Part shown: one piece after another, positions 40,809 through 49,581 of the stretch | Position numbering within the stretch: the first letter of the stretch is position 1 | Layout: each line of letters begins with the position of its first letter | NCBI GenBank assembly: GCA_016720855.1 | Contig: JADKJU010000003.1 | Location: 310,001 to 374,000, forward strand | Reading direction: 5' to 3' | Source of the DNA: Betaproteobacteria bacterium | GTDB lineage: Bacteria; Pseudomonadota; Gammaproteobacteria; Burkholderiales; Usitatibacteraceae | Length of the DNA: 64,000 nucleotides | Translations under genes and position numbers: made by a program | The notes under the pieces: generated by a model | What the model was told of the DNA's origin: nothing | Databases searched by the model: none | Seen by the model: only the letters and a program-made list of their open reading frames with translations

Positions 40809-41552
40809 ATGAAGAGAAGCGCGCGCGCCCGCTTCAGGCCCGATCCCGCCGACAGCACGCCGCTCTACCTGCAGCTCGCCCGCCACCTGGGCGAGGCGAT
40901 CCGCGAGGGCCGCTACCAGGCGCAAGAGGCGCTGCCCTCCGAGCGCCTGCTCTCCGAATCGCTGGAACTGTCGCGGGTGACGACGCGCAAGGCGATCGAC
41001 CAGCTCGTCCTGCAGGGGCTCATCGTGCGCCGTCAGGGCTCGGGCAACTACATCGCGCCCCACCTGGAGCAGCCGCTTTCGCGCCTCACCAGCTTCTCCG
41101 AGGAACTGCACCGCCGCGGCTATGCGCCCGCCTCGCGCTGGCTTTCGCGCGTGATCACGGTGGCCACGCCCGAGGAGCGCAGGAGCCTCGGGCTCGCCGC
41201 CGGCGCGCGCGTGGCGCGCCTGAAGCGCCTGCGCCTGGCCGACGACGTCGTGATGGCCTACGAGGAGAGCGCGCTGCCCGAGTCCGCCGTGCCCGATCCG
41301 GAGTCCGTGGGCAACTCGCTGTACGAATACCTCGCGGCAAAGCGCCTGGCGCCCACGCGCGCGGTGCAGCACATTCGCGCGGTCAATGCCCCGGCACGCC
41401 TGGCGGGCCGGATCGGGATCGCCACGGGACAGGCGGTGCTCTTCGTCACGCGCCTCGCGCGGCTGGAGTCGGGCCAGGCGGTCGAGATCACCTGCTCCTG
41501 GTGCCGCAGCGACTATTACGATTTCGTCGCCGAGATGGGGCGCGAGGAATGA
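40809..41552 (+). CDS. GntR/HutC-family regulator with UTRA domain, amino-sugar operon regulator
   Basis: A 247-residue regulator. Residues about 15-80 form the winged helix (PLYLQLARHLGEAIREGRY, LPSERLLSESLELSRVTTRKA, LIVRRQGSGNYI). Residues about 95-245 form the UTRA ligand domain (SFSEELHRRGYAPASRW, ...TCSWCRSDYYDF). UTRA/HutC regulators next to nagA (NagR, NagQ, DasR types) respond to GlcNAc-6-phosphate or GlcN-6-phosphate. It overlaps nagA (ATGA) as first gene of the operon. The effector is inferred from context. Confidence 0.88.
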   Translation: MKRSARARFRPDPADSTPLYLQLARHLGEAIREGRYQAQEALPSERLLSESLELSRVTTRKAIDQLVLQGLIVRRQGSGNYIAPHLEQPLSRLTSFSEELHRRGYAPASRWLSRVITVATPEERRSLGLAAGARVARLKRLRLADDVVMAYEESALPESAVPDPESVGNSLYEYLAAKRLAPTRAVQHIRAVNAPARLAGRIGIATGQAVLFVTRLARLESGQAVEITCSWCRSDYYDFVAEMGREE

Positions 41553-42676
41553 TCCGCCTCGAAGGCCACATCCTCGCCGGCCAGGACTTCGTGGACGGAA
41601 GCGTCGCATTCGATGCCGACGGCCGCGTCGCGGGCATCGAAGGCAGGCCGGTCGGTGCCGCGCGCGTTCGCGAAGGCGGAAAGCCGATCGTCCTTCCCGG
41701 CTTCATCGACGTGCACGTGCACGGAGGCGGGGGCCGCGACATCATGGAAGGCGGCGACGCGGCGGCAAGCGTGGCGCGGTTGCACGCGCGCCACGGCACC
41801 ACCTCGATCCTCGCCACGACGATGACCGCACCTGCCGAGGATCTCGAACGCGCCTTCGAGGCGCTTGCGCCGCTCTGCGGGAATCGCCGGACCCGGGGCG
41901 CCCGCGTGCTGGGCGCGCACCTCGAGGGCCCCTACATCAATCCCGGCAAGCTCGGCGCGCAACCCGATTACGCACGCCCCCTCGTGCTCGACGAGGTGCT
42001 TCGCCTGCACCGGATCGCCCCGATTCGCCTGGTCACACTCGCCCCCGAGATTCCCGCGAACCGCGAGGCGATCGCCGCGCTGTGCGCGCAGGGCATGAGG
42101 GTGCAGCTCGGCCACAGCCTCGCGAGCTACGAGGAGGGCGTGGAGGCGCTCGGGCGCGGCGCTGCCGGATTCACCCACCTCTTCAACGCGATGTCGGGCC
42201 TGCACCATCGCACGCCGGGCCTCGCCGGGGCCGCGCTCGCGCACGCGCAGTACGCCGAGATCATCCCGGACCTGCTTCACGTGCACCCCGGAGCCATCCG
42301 CGTGGCGCTGCGCGCCATCCCGCGGCTCTTCTGCGTGACCGATTCCACCGCCGCCGCGGGGATGCCCGACGGGGAATACCGCCTGGGTCGGCACACCGTC
42401 CACAAGTGCCTGGGCGGCGTGCGCCTGGCGGACGGAACGCTCGCAGGCTCCACGCTCACGATGGACCAGGCGCTTCGCAACCTCGTGGACACGCTCGGGC
42501 TCGACCTGGCCGATGCCGCCCGCCGGGTTTCCACCTACGCGGCCGACTTCCTCGGCCTGGCGGACCGCGGCCGGCTCGTGACCGGTGCGTGGGCCGACGC
42601 GGTGGTGCTCGACCGCGACCTGCAACTCCGGGATGTCTACACCGAGGGAGAACGCGTTGACGACGCACATGCTTGA
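41549..42676 (+). CDS. nagA: N-acetylglucosamine-6-phosphate deacetylase NagA
   Basis: NagA removes the acetyl group from GlcNAc-6-phosphate. The 375-residue protein shows PGFIDVHVHGGGG (metal His at 56 and 58), GAHLEGPYINPGKLGAQ near 128 (the metal Glu), VQLGHSLASYEEG near 188, THLFNAMSGLHHRTPG near 209 and VTDSTAAAGMPDGEY with the catalytic Asp. In this operon it converts the product of MurQ and of the GlcNAc kinase. It overlaps gntR (4 bp) and the deaminase gene (8 bp). Confidence 0.95.
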   Translation: MIRLEGHILAGQDFVDGSVAFDADGRVAGIEGRPVGAARVREGGKPIVLPGFIDVHVHGGGGRDIMEGGDAAASVARLHARHGTTSILATTMTAPAEDLERAFEALAPLCGNRRTRGARVLGAHLEGPYINPGKLGAQPDYARPLVLDEVLRLHRIAPIRLVTLAPEIPANREAIAALCAQGMRVQLGHSLASYEEGVEALGRGAAGFTHLFNAMSGLHHRTPGLAGAALAHAQYAEIIPDLLHVHPGAIRVALRAIPRLFCVTDSTAAAGMPDGEYRLGRHTVHKCLGGVRLADGTLAGSTLTMDQALRNLVDTLGLDLADAARRVSTYAADFLGLADRGRLVTGAWADAVVLDRDLQLRDVYTEGERVDDAHA

Positions 42677-43679
42677 GGAGGCGCGCGAAGCGCCTGCCGC
42701 TGTCGCCCGGCAGCTCGAGGCCGGCGCGGAGCGCTATTCCGCGTTCGGCGCGGCGCTGCGCGCCCGGCCTCCTGCTTCGATGCTCACCCTGGCGCGCGGC
42801 AGCTCCGATCATGCGGCGCACTTCGCGGGCTACCTCATCACCGCCAGGCTCGGGCGGCTGGTGACATCGCTCCCGATGTCGCTGCTCACCCTGCACCACG
42901 CGAGAATCGCCTGCGAGGGCCTCGTTGCGCTCGTCTTCTCGCAATCGGGCCAGAGCCCCGACCTCGTCGAGCCCACGCGCTTCTTCACCGCGGGCGGCGC
43001 GACGACGGCCGCGTTCGTGAACGACGAGGCCTCCCCCCTCGCGAAAGCCGCGGGGTGGGTCTTTCCCCTGCACGCCGGCGAGGAGCGCAGCATCGCCGCC
43101 ACCAAGAGCTTCATCGCGCAGCTTGTGGCGGGCGCTCGCCTGGTCGCCGCCTGGCAGGAGGACGCAGCGCTTGCCCTCGCGCTGCAGGCGCTGCCCTGCC
43201 TGCTTGAAGCGGCCGCCCGCGCAGACTGGTCGGCCGGCGTGGAAGGGCTGGCCGGGGCCGAGCGGCTCCTTGTCATCGGCCGCGGCACGGGGCTAGCGAT
43301 CGCGATGGAGGCCGCGCTCAAGCTGAAGGAGACCTGCTCCCTGCAGGCAGAGGCGTACTCCGAAGCGGAGGTGCAGCACGGCCCCATGGCGCTGGTGACG
43401 CCGGGATATCCCCTGCTCGTCTTTGCCCCCCGCGGCCCCGCGCAGCCGGGACTGCTCGCGCTGGCGGCGCAGATGCGCGACCGGGGCGCGCGCGTGTTGC
43501 TTGCTGCGCCTGCCGGAACACCGGGCTGCGACCTGCCGCTGGTGTCGGGGGAATCCATCGACCTCGATCCCGTCTGCGCGATCCAGAGTTTCTATCCCAT
43601 GGCCGAGGCGCTTTCGCGCGCGCGCGGAAACGATCCCGACCACCCCCGCCATCTCGCCAAGGTCACCCGGACGCACTGA
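42669..43679 (+). CDS. SIS-type glucosamine-6-phosphate deaminase (NagB-II)
   Basis: A 336-residue protein with two SIS domains and no glutamine amidotransferase domain: LTLARGSSDHAAHFAGYL near residue 35, FSQSGQSPDLVE near 90, AATKSFIAQLVAGARL near 140 and LVIGRGTGLAIAMEAALKLKE near 205, which resemble the isomerase half of GlmS. Next to nagA such proteins act as an alternative GlcN-6-phosphate deaminase (NagB-II, as described in Shewanella), releasing fructose-6-phosphate and ammonia. The ATG at 42669 overlaps nagA by 8 bp; a TTG at 42657 is possible. Confidence 0.88.
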   Translation: MLEEAREAPAAVARQLEAGAERYSAFGAALRARPPASMLTLARGSSDHAAHFAGYLITARLGRLVTSLPMSLLTLHHARIACEGLVALVFSQSGQSPDLVEPTRFFTAGGATTAAFVNDEASPLAKAAGWVFPLHAGEERSIAATKSFIAQLVAGARLVAAWQEDAALALALQALPCLLEAAARADWSAGVEGLAGAERLLVIGRGTGLAIAMEAALKLKETCSLQAEAYSEAEVQHGPMALVTPGYPLLVFAPRGPAQPGLLALAAQMRDRGARVLLAAPAGTPGCDLPLVSGESIDLDPVCAIQSFYPMAEALSRARGNDPDHPRHLAKVTRTH

Positions 43680-43688
43680 AAGCCCGCC

Positions 43689-44576
43689 ATGGCCACGCCC
43701 AAGACCGAAGTTCCCCATCCCGAGCACTCGCGGCTCGACGAGTACTCGACGCACGACCTGGTCGAAGCCTTCATCCACGACCAGGCTGCCGCCTCGACCG
43801 CGGTGCGCGCCGCCGCCTCGCAGATCGCCGCCGCCGTCACGGCCGCCGTTGCGCGGCTCGAGGCCGGGGGCCGCCTGGTCTATGTTGGCGCGGGCACCTC
43901 GGGCCGCCTGGGCCTGCTCGACAGCGTCGAGCTCTATCCCACGTTCTCGTGGCCTCCCGAGCGCGCGTTGGCGTTGCTTGCCGGCGGACCGCGCGCGATC
44001 CACGTCGCCGTCGAGGGCGCCGAGGACGATTGCGACCTGGGGGCCGCCGACGTGCGCGGCGCGGCGGTCGGCCCGGCGGACGTGGTCCTTCTCATCGCCG
44101 CGTCCGGCGCGACGCCTTACGTGCTGGGCGCCCTGCACGCGGCGCGCGGCGCCGGCGCGCTCACGATCGGGATCGCCAACAACACGGACACCCCGGTGAC
44201 GCGCGAGGCGCAGATCGGCATCACGCTGGACACCGGCCACGAGCTCGTCTCGGGGAGCACGCGCCTCAAGGCAGGGACGGCGCAGAAGATCGCGCTCAAC
44301 ACGTTCTCCTCGGCGGTGATGGTGCGCATGCACAAGGTGTACGGCAACCTCATGGTGGATCTCAAGCCCACCAACGCCAAGCTCGTGCACCGCGCGATCC
44401 GCCTCACGGCCCTGGCCACGGGCGCCGACGAGGCTCTCGCGCAGGAGACGCTCGAGGCAAGCGGTTTCCAGGTGAAGGTCGCCATCGTCGCGATCGCGAA
44501 GGGCATCGACCCGGCCCAGGCCCGGGCCCGCCTGGCTGCGGTGCACGGCAGCGTGCGCGCCGCCCTCGCCGATTGA
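43689..44576 (+). CDS. murQ: N-acetylmuramic acid 6-phosphate etherase MurQ
   Basis: MurQ cleaves the lactyl ether of MurNAc-6-phosphate, giving GlcNAc-6-phosphate and D-lactate, the defining step of MurNAc recycling. The 295-residue SIS-fold protein has VGAGTSGRLGLLDSVELYPTF near residue 62, AVEGAEDD near 104 (a catalytic Glu), IAASGATPYVLGAL, and SGSTRLKAGTAQKIALNTFS with NLMVDLKPTNAKLV in the second half. It feeds NagA directly. The next gene starts in its stop codon (TTGA). Confidence 0.95.
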   Translation: MATPKTEVPHPEHSRLDEYSTHDLVEAFIHDQAAASTAVRAAASQIAAAVTAAVARLEAGGRLVYVGAGTSGRLGLLDSVELYPTFSWPPERALALLAGGPRAIHVAVEGAEDDCDLGAADVRGAAVGPADVVLLIAASGATPYVLGALHAARGAGALTIGIANNTDTPVTREAQIGITLDTGHELVSGSTRLKAGTAQKIALNTFSSAVMVRMHKVYGNLMVDLKPTNAKLVHRAIRLTALATGADEALAQETLEASGFQVKVAIVAIAKGIDPAQARARLAAVHGSVRAALAD

Positions 44577-45901
44577 GCTCAGGACAAAAAGGGGGACAGA
44601 CCCCCTTTCCGGAAAAGGGGTCTGTCCCCTTTTCGCCATGGGCATGGATCCCGACGCTCTATTTCGGTGAGGGGCTGCCGTACGTGGTGGTGATGACGCT
44701 CTCGGTCATCCTCTACAAGAACCTCGGCATCTCCAACACCGACATCGCCCTCTACACGAGCTGGCTGTACCTGCCGTGGGTGATCAAGCCGCTCTGGTCA
44801 CCGCTCGTGGACCTCTTCGGGACGAAGCGCCGGTGGGTGGTAGTGCTCCAGTTCGCCATCGGCACGGCGCTGGCGCTGGTGGCGCTCACGCTGCCGATGG
44901 ACCATTTCTTCCAGCTCACCCTTGCCGTGTTCTGGCTGATGGCCTTCAGCTCGGCCACGCACGATATCGCCGCCGACGGGTTCTACATGCTCGCCCTCGA
45001 GGAGCGCGAGCAGGCTGCCTTCGTGGGCGTGAGGAGCGCCTTCTACCGCGCCGCGATGATCGCCGGACAGGGTGGGCTCGTCTTCCTCGCGGGCCGGCTG
45101 GGGGAGTTCACGGGCGACGTCGTGTTCGCCTGGTCGATCGTGTTCGCGGTTCTTGCCGGGATCTTCGTGGCGCTCCACGCCTGGCATCGCCTTGTGCTGC
45201 CGCGCCCGCCCGCCGACCGGCCCGTGCCCGCGGGCGCGAGCCTCGCCGCGGGCTTCGCCGAGACGTTCTCCACCTTCTTCGCGAAGAAGGACATCGTCGT
45301 CACCCTTGCGTTCCTGCTCCTCTTCCGCGCCGGGGAGGCCCAGGCGCTCAAGCTCATGGCGCCCTTCCTGCTCGACGCCGGCGCGAAAGGAGGCCTCGGG
45401 CTCTCCACCGCGGACGTGGGCCTGGTCTATGGCACGATCGGCGTGGCCGCGCTCACCGTGGGCGGCATCGTCGGGGGCTACGCCATTTCGCGTCACGGTC
45501 TGAAGCGCTGGCTCTGGCCGATGGTGCTCGCGGTCCACCTGCCGAACCTCGCTTTCGTGTACCTGGCCTTCACGATGCCCGCGAACCTCGCGGTCGTCGC
45601 CCTCGCGATCGCCATCGAGCAGTTCGGTTACGGTTTCGGCTTCGCGGCCTACCTGCTGTTCATGATTCTCGTGGCCGATGGCCCGCACAAGACGGCGCAC
45701 TACGCGATTCTCACCGGATTCATGGCGCTCGGGATGATGCTGCCCGGCATGGCGAGCGGCTGGATACAGGAGCAGCTCGGCTATGCGAATTTCTTCGTGT
45801 GGGTGTGCATCGCCACGCTGCCTTCGATCGCGGTGACGGCGCTGCTGCGCATTCCCGCGGATTTCGGAAGCAAGGACCGCCATGCCGGCCGGCCCGCCTG
45901 A
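44573..45901 (+). CDS. AmpG-like MFS muropeptide permease
   Basis: A twelve-helix major-facilitator protein related to AmpG, with WIPTLYFGEGLPYVVVMTLS in helix 1 and YTSWLYLPWVIKPLWSPLVD next. AmpG imports GlcNAc-anhydroMurNAc (peptides). Helix 1 lies upstream of the first ATG (44694), so translation must start earlier; the only in-frame start is a TTG at 44573 overlapping the murQ stop. That start makes a 442-residue protein whose residues about 5-21 are encoded by a palindromic repeat (QKGGQTPFPEKGSVPF). Substrate is inferred from homology and from murQ/nagK/amiD next door. Confidence 0.8.
   Translation: MSSGQKGGQTPFPEKGSVPFSPWAWIPTLYFGEGLPYVVVMTLSVILYKNLGISNTDIALYTSWLYLPWVIKPLWSPLVDLFGTKRRWVVVLQFAIGTALALVALTLPMDHFFQLTLAVFWLMAFSSATHDIAADGFYMLALEEREQAAFVGVRSAFYRAAMIAGQGGLVFLAGRLGEFTGDVVFAWSIVFAVLAGIFVALHAWHRLVLPRPPADRPVPAGASLAAGFAETFSTFFAKKDIVVTLAFLLLFRAGEAQALKLMAPFLLDAGAKGGLGLSTADVGLVYGTIGVAALTVGGIVGGYAISRHGLKRWLWPMVLAVHLPNLAFVYLAFTMPANLAVVALAIAIEQFGYGFGFAAYLLFMILVADGPHKTAHYAILTGFMALGMMLPGMASGWIQEQLGYANFFVWVCIATLPSIAVTALLRIPADFGSKDRHAGRPA
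44587..44633. repeat. near-perfect 47-bp palindrome with GGGGTCTGTCCCC core
   Basis: Two arms (AAAAGGGGGACAGACCCCC and GGGGTCTGTCCCCTTTT) meet at CCGG; the arms differ by one extra G/C. Each arm is itself partly symmetric. This kind of repeat looks like a REP-type dispersed element; only this copy is in the window. It lies between murQ and the body of the permease gene, is read through in frame, and could also act as a weak terminator because it ends in TTTT. Confidence 0.85.
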
Positions 45902-47045
45902 GAGAGCGCGCCTGGCCTCGCTCGATGCCTTTCGCGGGTTCGCCATCGCGAGCATGGTGCTCGTGAACAACCCAGGGGACTGGAACCACCTGCACGGCCC
46001 GCTCGCGCACGCGCCCTGGAGCGGCTGGACGTTCACCGACCTCGTCTTCCCCTTCTTCCTGTTCATCGCCGGCGTCTCGATGGCGCTCTCGCTCGGGCGG
46101 CGCGCGCAGGCCGGCGACGACAAGCCCGCCCTCCTGCGGGCCATGGCGAAGCGTGCCGCCATCATTCTCGCCGTGGGCCTCGCGCTCAACTTCGTGCCGT
46201 CGTTCGATGTCGCGACGGTGCGCGTCCCCGGCGTCCTGCAGCGCATCGCCCTGTGCGTGCTCGTGGCCGCACCCGTCGTCGTCTGGGCGGGTCCGCGCGC
46301 AATCGCCGTGGCGATCGCCGCTCTTCTTGCGGCGTACACGGTGCCGATGCTCCTTCTTCCCGTTCCCGATGCGAACGGGGTCGTCGTCGCGGGTGCCCTC
46401 GAGCCCGGCCGCGATTTCGCTTCGTTCGTGGACCGCCGGCTTTTCGATGGGCACCTGTGGTCCGGGTCGAGGACGTGGGACCCGGAAGGTCTCGTGAGCA
46501 CGCTTCCCGCCGTGGCGAGCCTGCTCTTCGGCGTGCTGGCAGGCGCCTGGCTCCAGTCGTCTCGAAGCCGTGCCGCGCACGCCAATGGCCTGGCGCTCGC
46601 CGGCCTGGCATGCCTCGCCGCGGGACTGGCCCTGGACGACGTGCTGATGCCGATCAACAAGAACCTCTGGACCCCCTCGTACTGCGTGTTCATGACGGGG
46701 TGGTCGCTCCTGGCCTTTGCCGCGCTCTTCACGGCCATGGATGCGGCCGCGCACGCGCCCCTCCGCGAGGCCTCGCGACGCGCACTTCTCCCGTTCACGA
46801 TCTACGGGATGAATGCGCTCTTCCTGTTCGCCTTTTCGGGCTTCGTGGCGCGCCTGCTCGGCGTGCTCACGGTCCCGGGCACGCAGGGCGCGCCCGTCAC
46901 GATCAAGGCGTGGCTCTACGCGCCCTTTCGCGCGCTGCCCGTTTCGTCCGAGAATGCGTCCCTTCTCTTCGCGATCGCCTTCAACGCGGTCCTGTTCGCC
47001 GTGGCCTGGGTCATGTGGAAGAAGCAATGGTTCGTGAAAGCCTGA
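45882..47045 (+). CDS. nagX: NagX-like membrane acyltransferase (HGSNAT/DUF5009 family)
   Basis: A 387-residue polytopic protein with RLASLDAFRGFAIASMVLVN at the N-terminus, then WSGWTFTDLVFPFFLFIAGVSMALSLG, RVPGVLQRIALC, and NKNLWTPSYCVFMTGWSLL. This is the heparan-alpha-glucosaminide acetyltransferase-like (NagX) family often found in amino-sugar utilisation operons; a role in acetylating or moving amino sugars at the membrane is assumed, not shown. It overlaps the permease gene by 20 bp and digH by 19 bp. Confidence 0.85.
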   Translation: MPAGPPERARLASLDAFRGFAIASMVLVNNPGDWNHLHGPLAHAPWSGWTFTDLVFPFFLFIAGVSMALSLGRRAQAGDDKPALLRAMAKRAAIILAVGLALNFVPSFDVATVRVPGVLQRIALCVLVAAPVVVWAGPRAIAVAIAALLAAYTVPMLLLPVPDANGVVVAGALEPGRDFASFVDRRLFDGHLWSGSRTWDPEGLVSTLPAVASLLFGVLAGAWLQSSRSRAAHANGLALAGLACLAAGLALDDVLMPINKNLWTPSYCVFMTGWSLLAFAALFTAMDAAAHAPLREASRRALLPFTIYGMNALFLFAFSGFVARLLGVLTVPGTQGAPVTIKAWLYAPFRALPVSSENASLLFAIAFNAVLFAVAWVMWKKQWFVKA

Positions 47046-48619
47046 CGCCTACCGGCCTCGAGCGCCGCGCGCTCGTCGCCGCGCTCGCGCTCGCCGTTTC
47101 CGGATGCGCCGGCCTGGAAGCGCCGGGCGTTGCGTCCGGGCCGGGGCCACCGCCCGCTCCGCGGGAGTTCCGCGCCGCGTGGATCGCCTCGGTCGCCAAT
47201 ATCGACTGGCCGAGCCGGCCCGGGCTTTCCGTGCAGGCGCAGAAGGCCGAGATCCGCCGCCTCGTGGAGCGCGCGAAATCGACGGGACTCAATGCACTCA
47301 TCCTGCAGGTGCGCCCGGCCGCTGACGCCCTCTATCCCTCGGCCCTCGAGCCCTGGTCGGAGTACCTCACCGGCACGCAGGGCAAGGCGCCCGAACCCTT
47401 CTACGACCCGCTCGCGCTCTGGATCGAGGAGGCCCATCGGAACGGGCTCGAGCTGCACGCGTGGTTCAACCCGTACCGCGCGCGCCATCCGTCGGCGAAA
47501 GGTCCGCTCGCGCAGAACCACATTGCCAGCATCGCGCCGGGCCTCGCGAAATCCTACGGCACCTATCTCTGGCTCGATCCGGGCGAGCCCGACGCCGCCC
47601 GGCACACCCTCGCGGTGATCCTCGACGTCGTGCGCCGCTATGACATCGATGGCGTGCACATCGACGACTATTTCTATCCCTATCCGACCGCCGTGCCCGG
47701 CACGCCCCCCGAGGCGGGCCTCGAGATCGGCTTCCCCGACGAGCCGTCCTGGCAGGCGTATCTCGGCGCCGGAGGAACGCTTGCGCGCGCGGACTGGCGG
47801 CGCCGCAACGTGAACCGGCTCATGGAGCGCATCGACCGGGCGGTCCACGACGAAAAGCCGTGGGTGCGCTTCGGCATCAGCCCCTTCGGGATCGGGCGGC
47901 CAGACCGACGCCCCCCCGGCATCACGGGTTTCAGTCAATACGACAAGCTCTACGCGGACGTCGAGCTCTGGCTCGCGAACGGCTGGCTCGACTACCTTGC
48001 GCCGCAGCTCTACTGGCCCATCGACGATGCGCCGCATGCGTTCGGCACGCTGCTCGACTACTGGCAGGGCGAGAACGCGCGCGGGCGCCACATCTGGCCC
48101 GGTCTTTTCACCAGCCGCATCGATGACACGCCGAAATCGTGGACGGCCGGGGAGATCCTCGGCCAGGTGTCGCTCTCCCGGGCGCACGGCGCGACGGGCC
48201 ACATCCACTTCAGCATGGCGGCGCTACGCGACAACCGGAAGGCCATTGCGGACCGCCTGCAGGCTTCGTCGTACGCGGCGCCGGCCCTCGTGCCCGCCAC
48301 GCCCTGGCTGGGAAACGCACCTCCGCCGGCTCCGTCCGCACAGGCGCGCGGCGACACGGACATGCCGGGCATGGCGGTTCTCGAGATTCGTGCCGCCCCG
48401 TCGTCCTGGCTCGTGGCCGTGTGGTCCCGATACGAGACCGACTGGGTATTTTCGGTGGTGCCCGCCTCGACCAGCGAAGTCCGGGTCCCCATGCGTGCGG
48501 GCGACCGCGTGCTGGAAGCGCTCGTCGTCTCCGCGATCGACCGGCTGGGCGCCGAAAGCGACCGCGTGACCGTCCTCCCGCCGGGCGCGAGCGCGAAGGC
48601 AGCAAAGGAGGGAATGTGA
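47027..48619 (+). CDS. digH: DigH-like glycosyl hydrolase (GHL10/DUF187) lipoprotein
   Basis: A 530-residue lipoprotein (lipobox VSGC, Cys27) with a GHL10 TIM-barrel domain: EFRAAWIASVANIDWPSRPG near residue 46, ILQVRPAADALYPS near 88, HAWFNPYRARHP near 144, YDIDGVHIDDYFYPYP near 203 and WVRFGISPFGIGRP near 277. The E. coli family member DigH (YddW) cuts peptide-free (denuded) peptidoglycan glycans, so the enzyme fits this operon. Other family members are uncharacterised. A C-terminal beta-rich domain (about 430-530) follows. Start ATG overlaps nagX by 19 bp. Confidence 0.82.
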   Translation: MVRESLTPTGLERRALVAALALAVSGCAGLEAPGVASGPGPPPAPREFRAAWIASVANIDWPSRPGLSVQAQKAEIRRLVERAKSTGLNALILQVRPAADALYPSALEPWSEYLTGTQGKAPEPFYDPLALWIEEAHRNGLELHAWFNPYRARHPSAKGPLAQNHIASIAPGLAKSYGTYLWLDPGEPDAARHTLAVILDVVRRYDIDGVHIDDYFYPYPTAVPGTPPEAGLEIGFPDEPSWQAYLGAGGTLARADWRRRNVNRLMERIDRAVHDEKPWVRFGISPFGIGRPDRRPPGITGFSQYDKLYADVELWLANGWLDYLAPQLYWPIDDAPHAFGTLLDYWQGENARGRHIWPGLFTSRIDDTPKSWTAGEILGQVSLSRAHGATGHIHFSMAALRDNRKAIADRLQASSYAAPALVPATPWLGNAPPPAPSAQARGDTDMPGMAVLEIRAAPSSWLVAVWSRYETDWVFSVVPASTSEVRVPMRAGDRVLEALVVSAIDRLGAESDRVTVLPPGASAKAAKEGM

Positions 48620-49581
48620 CGCGCCCTGACGACAGCGGCTCCCTGCTTGCGCTGGGCATCGACGCGGGCGGCACGCGCACCCGATGGGCGCTCGTCTGCA
48701 TGCCGGAACGAATCGTCGCGCAGGGGCATGTGGGAGGCTTGAGCGCGCTTCAGCTGGGCAAGGGCGAGCGCGCACGCCTTCGCGAAACGCTCGCGGATCT
48801 TGCAGCGGCCGTCCTGGTGCACGGTCATCCGGCGAGCGCCCACGCCGGCCTCTCGGGTTTCGGCGAGGACAGCGGCCCGATCCGCGAACTCATCGCGCAG
48901 CCCCTCGGCATTGCCCCCGAGGCGGTGACCCTCGGCAGCGACATCGAGACGGCCTGCCTGGATCTCTTCGCGCCCGGGGAAGGCTACGTGGTCCATGCGG
49001 GCACGGGCTCGGTCGCGGCCTTCATCGACGCCGAAGGCAACCTGCATCGCGCAGGAGGCCGCGGTGTCACGCTGGACGACGGCGGTGGCGGGTTCTGGAT
49101 CGCGCGCGAGGCGCTGCGCCACATCTGGCGCGCGGAAGACGAATGCCCGGGAAGCTGGCAGGATTCGCCGATGGCCCGTGAAGTCTTTCAACTCGTCGGC
49201 GGCTCCGACTGGTCGCACTCCCGGCGCTTCGTGTACGGAAGCGACCGCGGCGACATCGGCCGCCTCGCGCTCGCCGTCGCCAAGGCCGCCGACGCCGACC
49301 CCGTGGCGGCGGGCATCCTGCGTGCTGCCGGCCGGGAGCTTGCCCGCCTCGCGAACGCAATGACGAGCCGCCACGGACCGCGCCCCATTGCCCTCGCAGG
49401 CCGCGCGGTGGAATTGCACCCGCTCATCGGCCAGGCGATGCGCGAAGCACTGCCTGCCGGAACCGAGCTGCGGATTTGCGCAAGCCACGGGCACCATGCC
49501 GCCGCCCGGCTCGCCCTCAAGGCCGCGTGCACTCGCCGTGCCGGCTCCCCCCCTGACGACCTCCACGGAAATCCCCGATGA
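48616..49581 (+). CDS. BadF/BadG-type N-acetylglucosamine (or MurNAc) kinase
   Basis: A 321-residue ASKHA-fold kinase starting at a GTG that overlaps the digH stop. The phosphate-1 motif is LALGIDAGGTRTRWAL, phosphate 2 is VVHAGTGSVAAFIDAEG near residue 131, and GGGGFWIAREALRH and a C-terminal ALAGRAVELHPL (adenosine region) follow. Family members phosphorylate GlcNAc (NagK type) or both GlcNAc and MurNAc (MurK). In an operon with murQ and nagA it would supply the 6-phosphates. Specificity needs an assay. Confidence 0.82.
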   Translation: MTRPDDSGSLLALGIDAGGTRTRWALVCMPERIVAQGHVGGLSALQLGKGERARLRETLADLAAAVLVHGHPASAHAGLSGFGEDSGPIRELIAQPLGIAPEAVTLGSDIETACLDLFAPGEGYVVHAGTGSVAAFIDAEGNLHRAGGRGVTLDDGGGGFWIAREALRHIWRAEDECPGSWQDSPMAREVFQLVGGSDWSHSRRFVYGSDRGDIGRLALAVAKAADADPVAAGILRAAGRELARLANAMTSRHGPRPIALAGRAVELHPLIGQAMREALPAGTELRICASHGHHAAARLALKAACTRRAGSPPDDLHGNPR

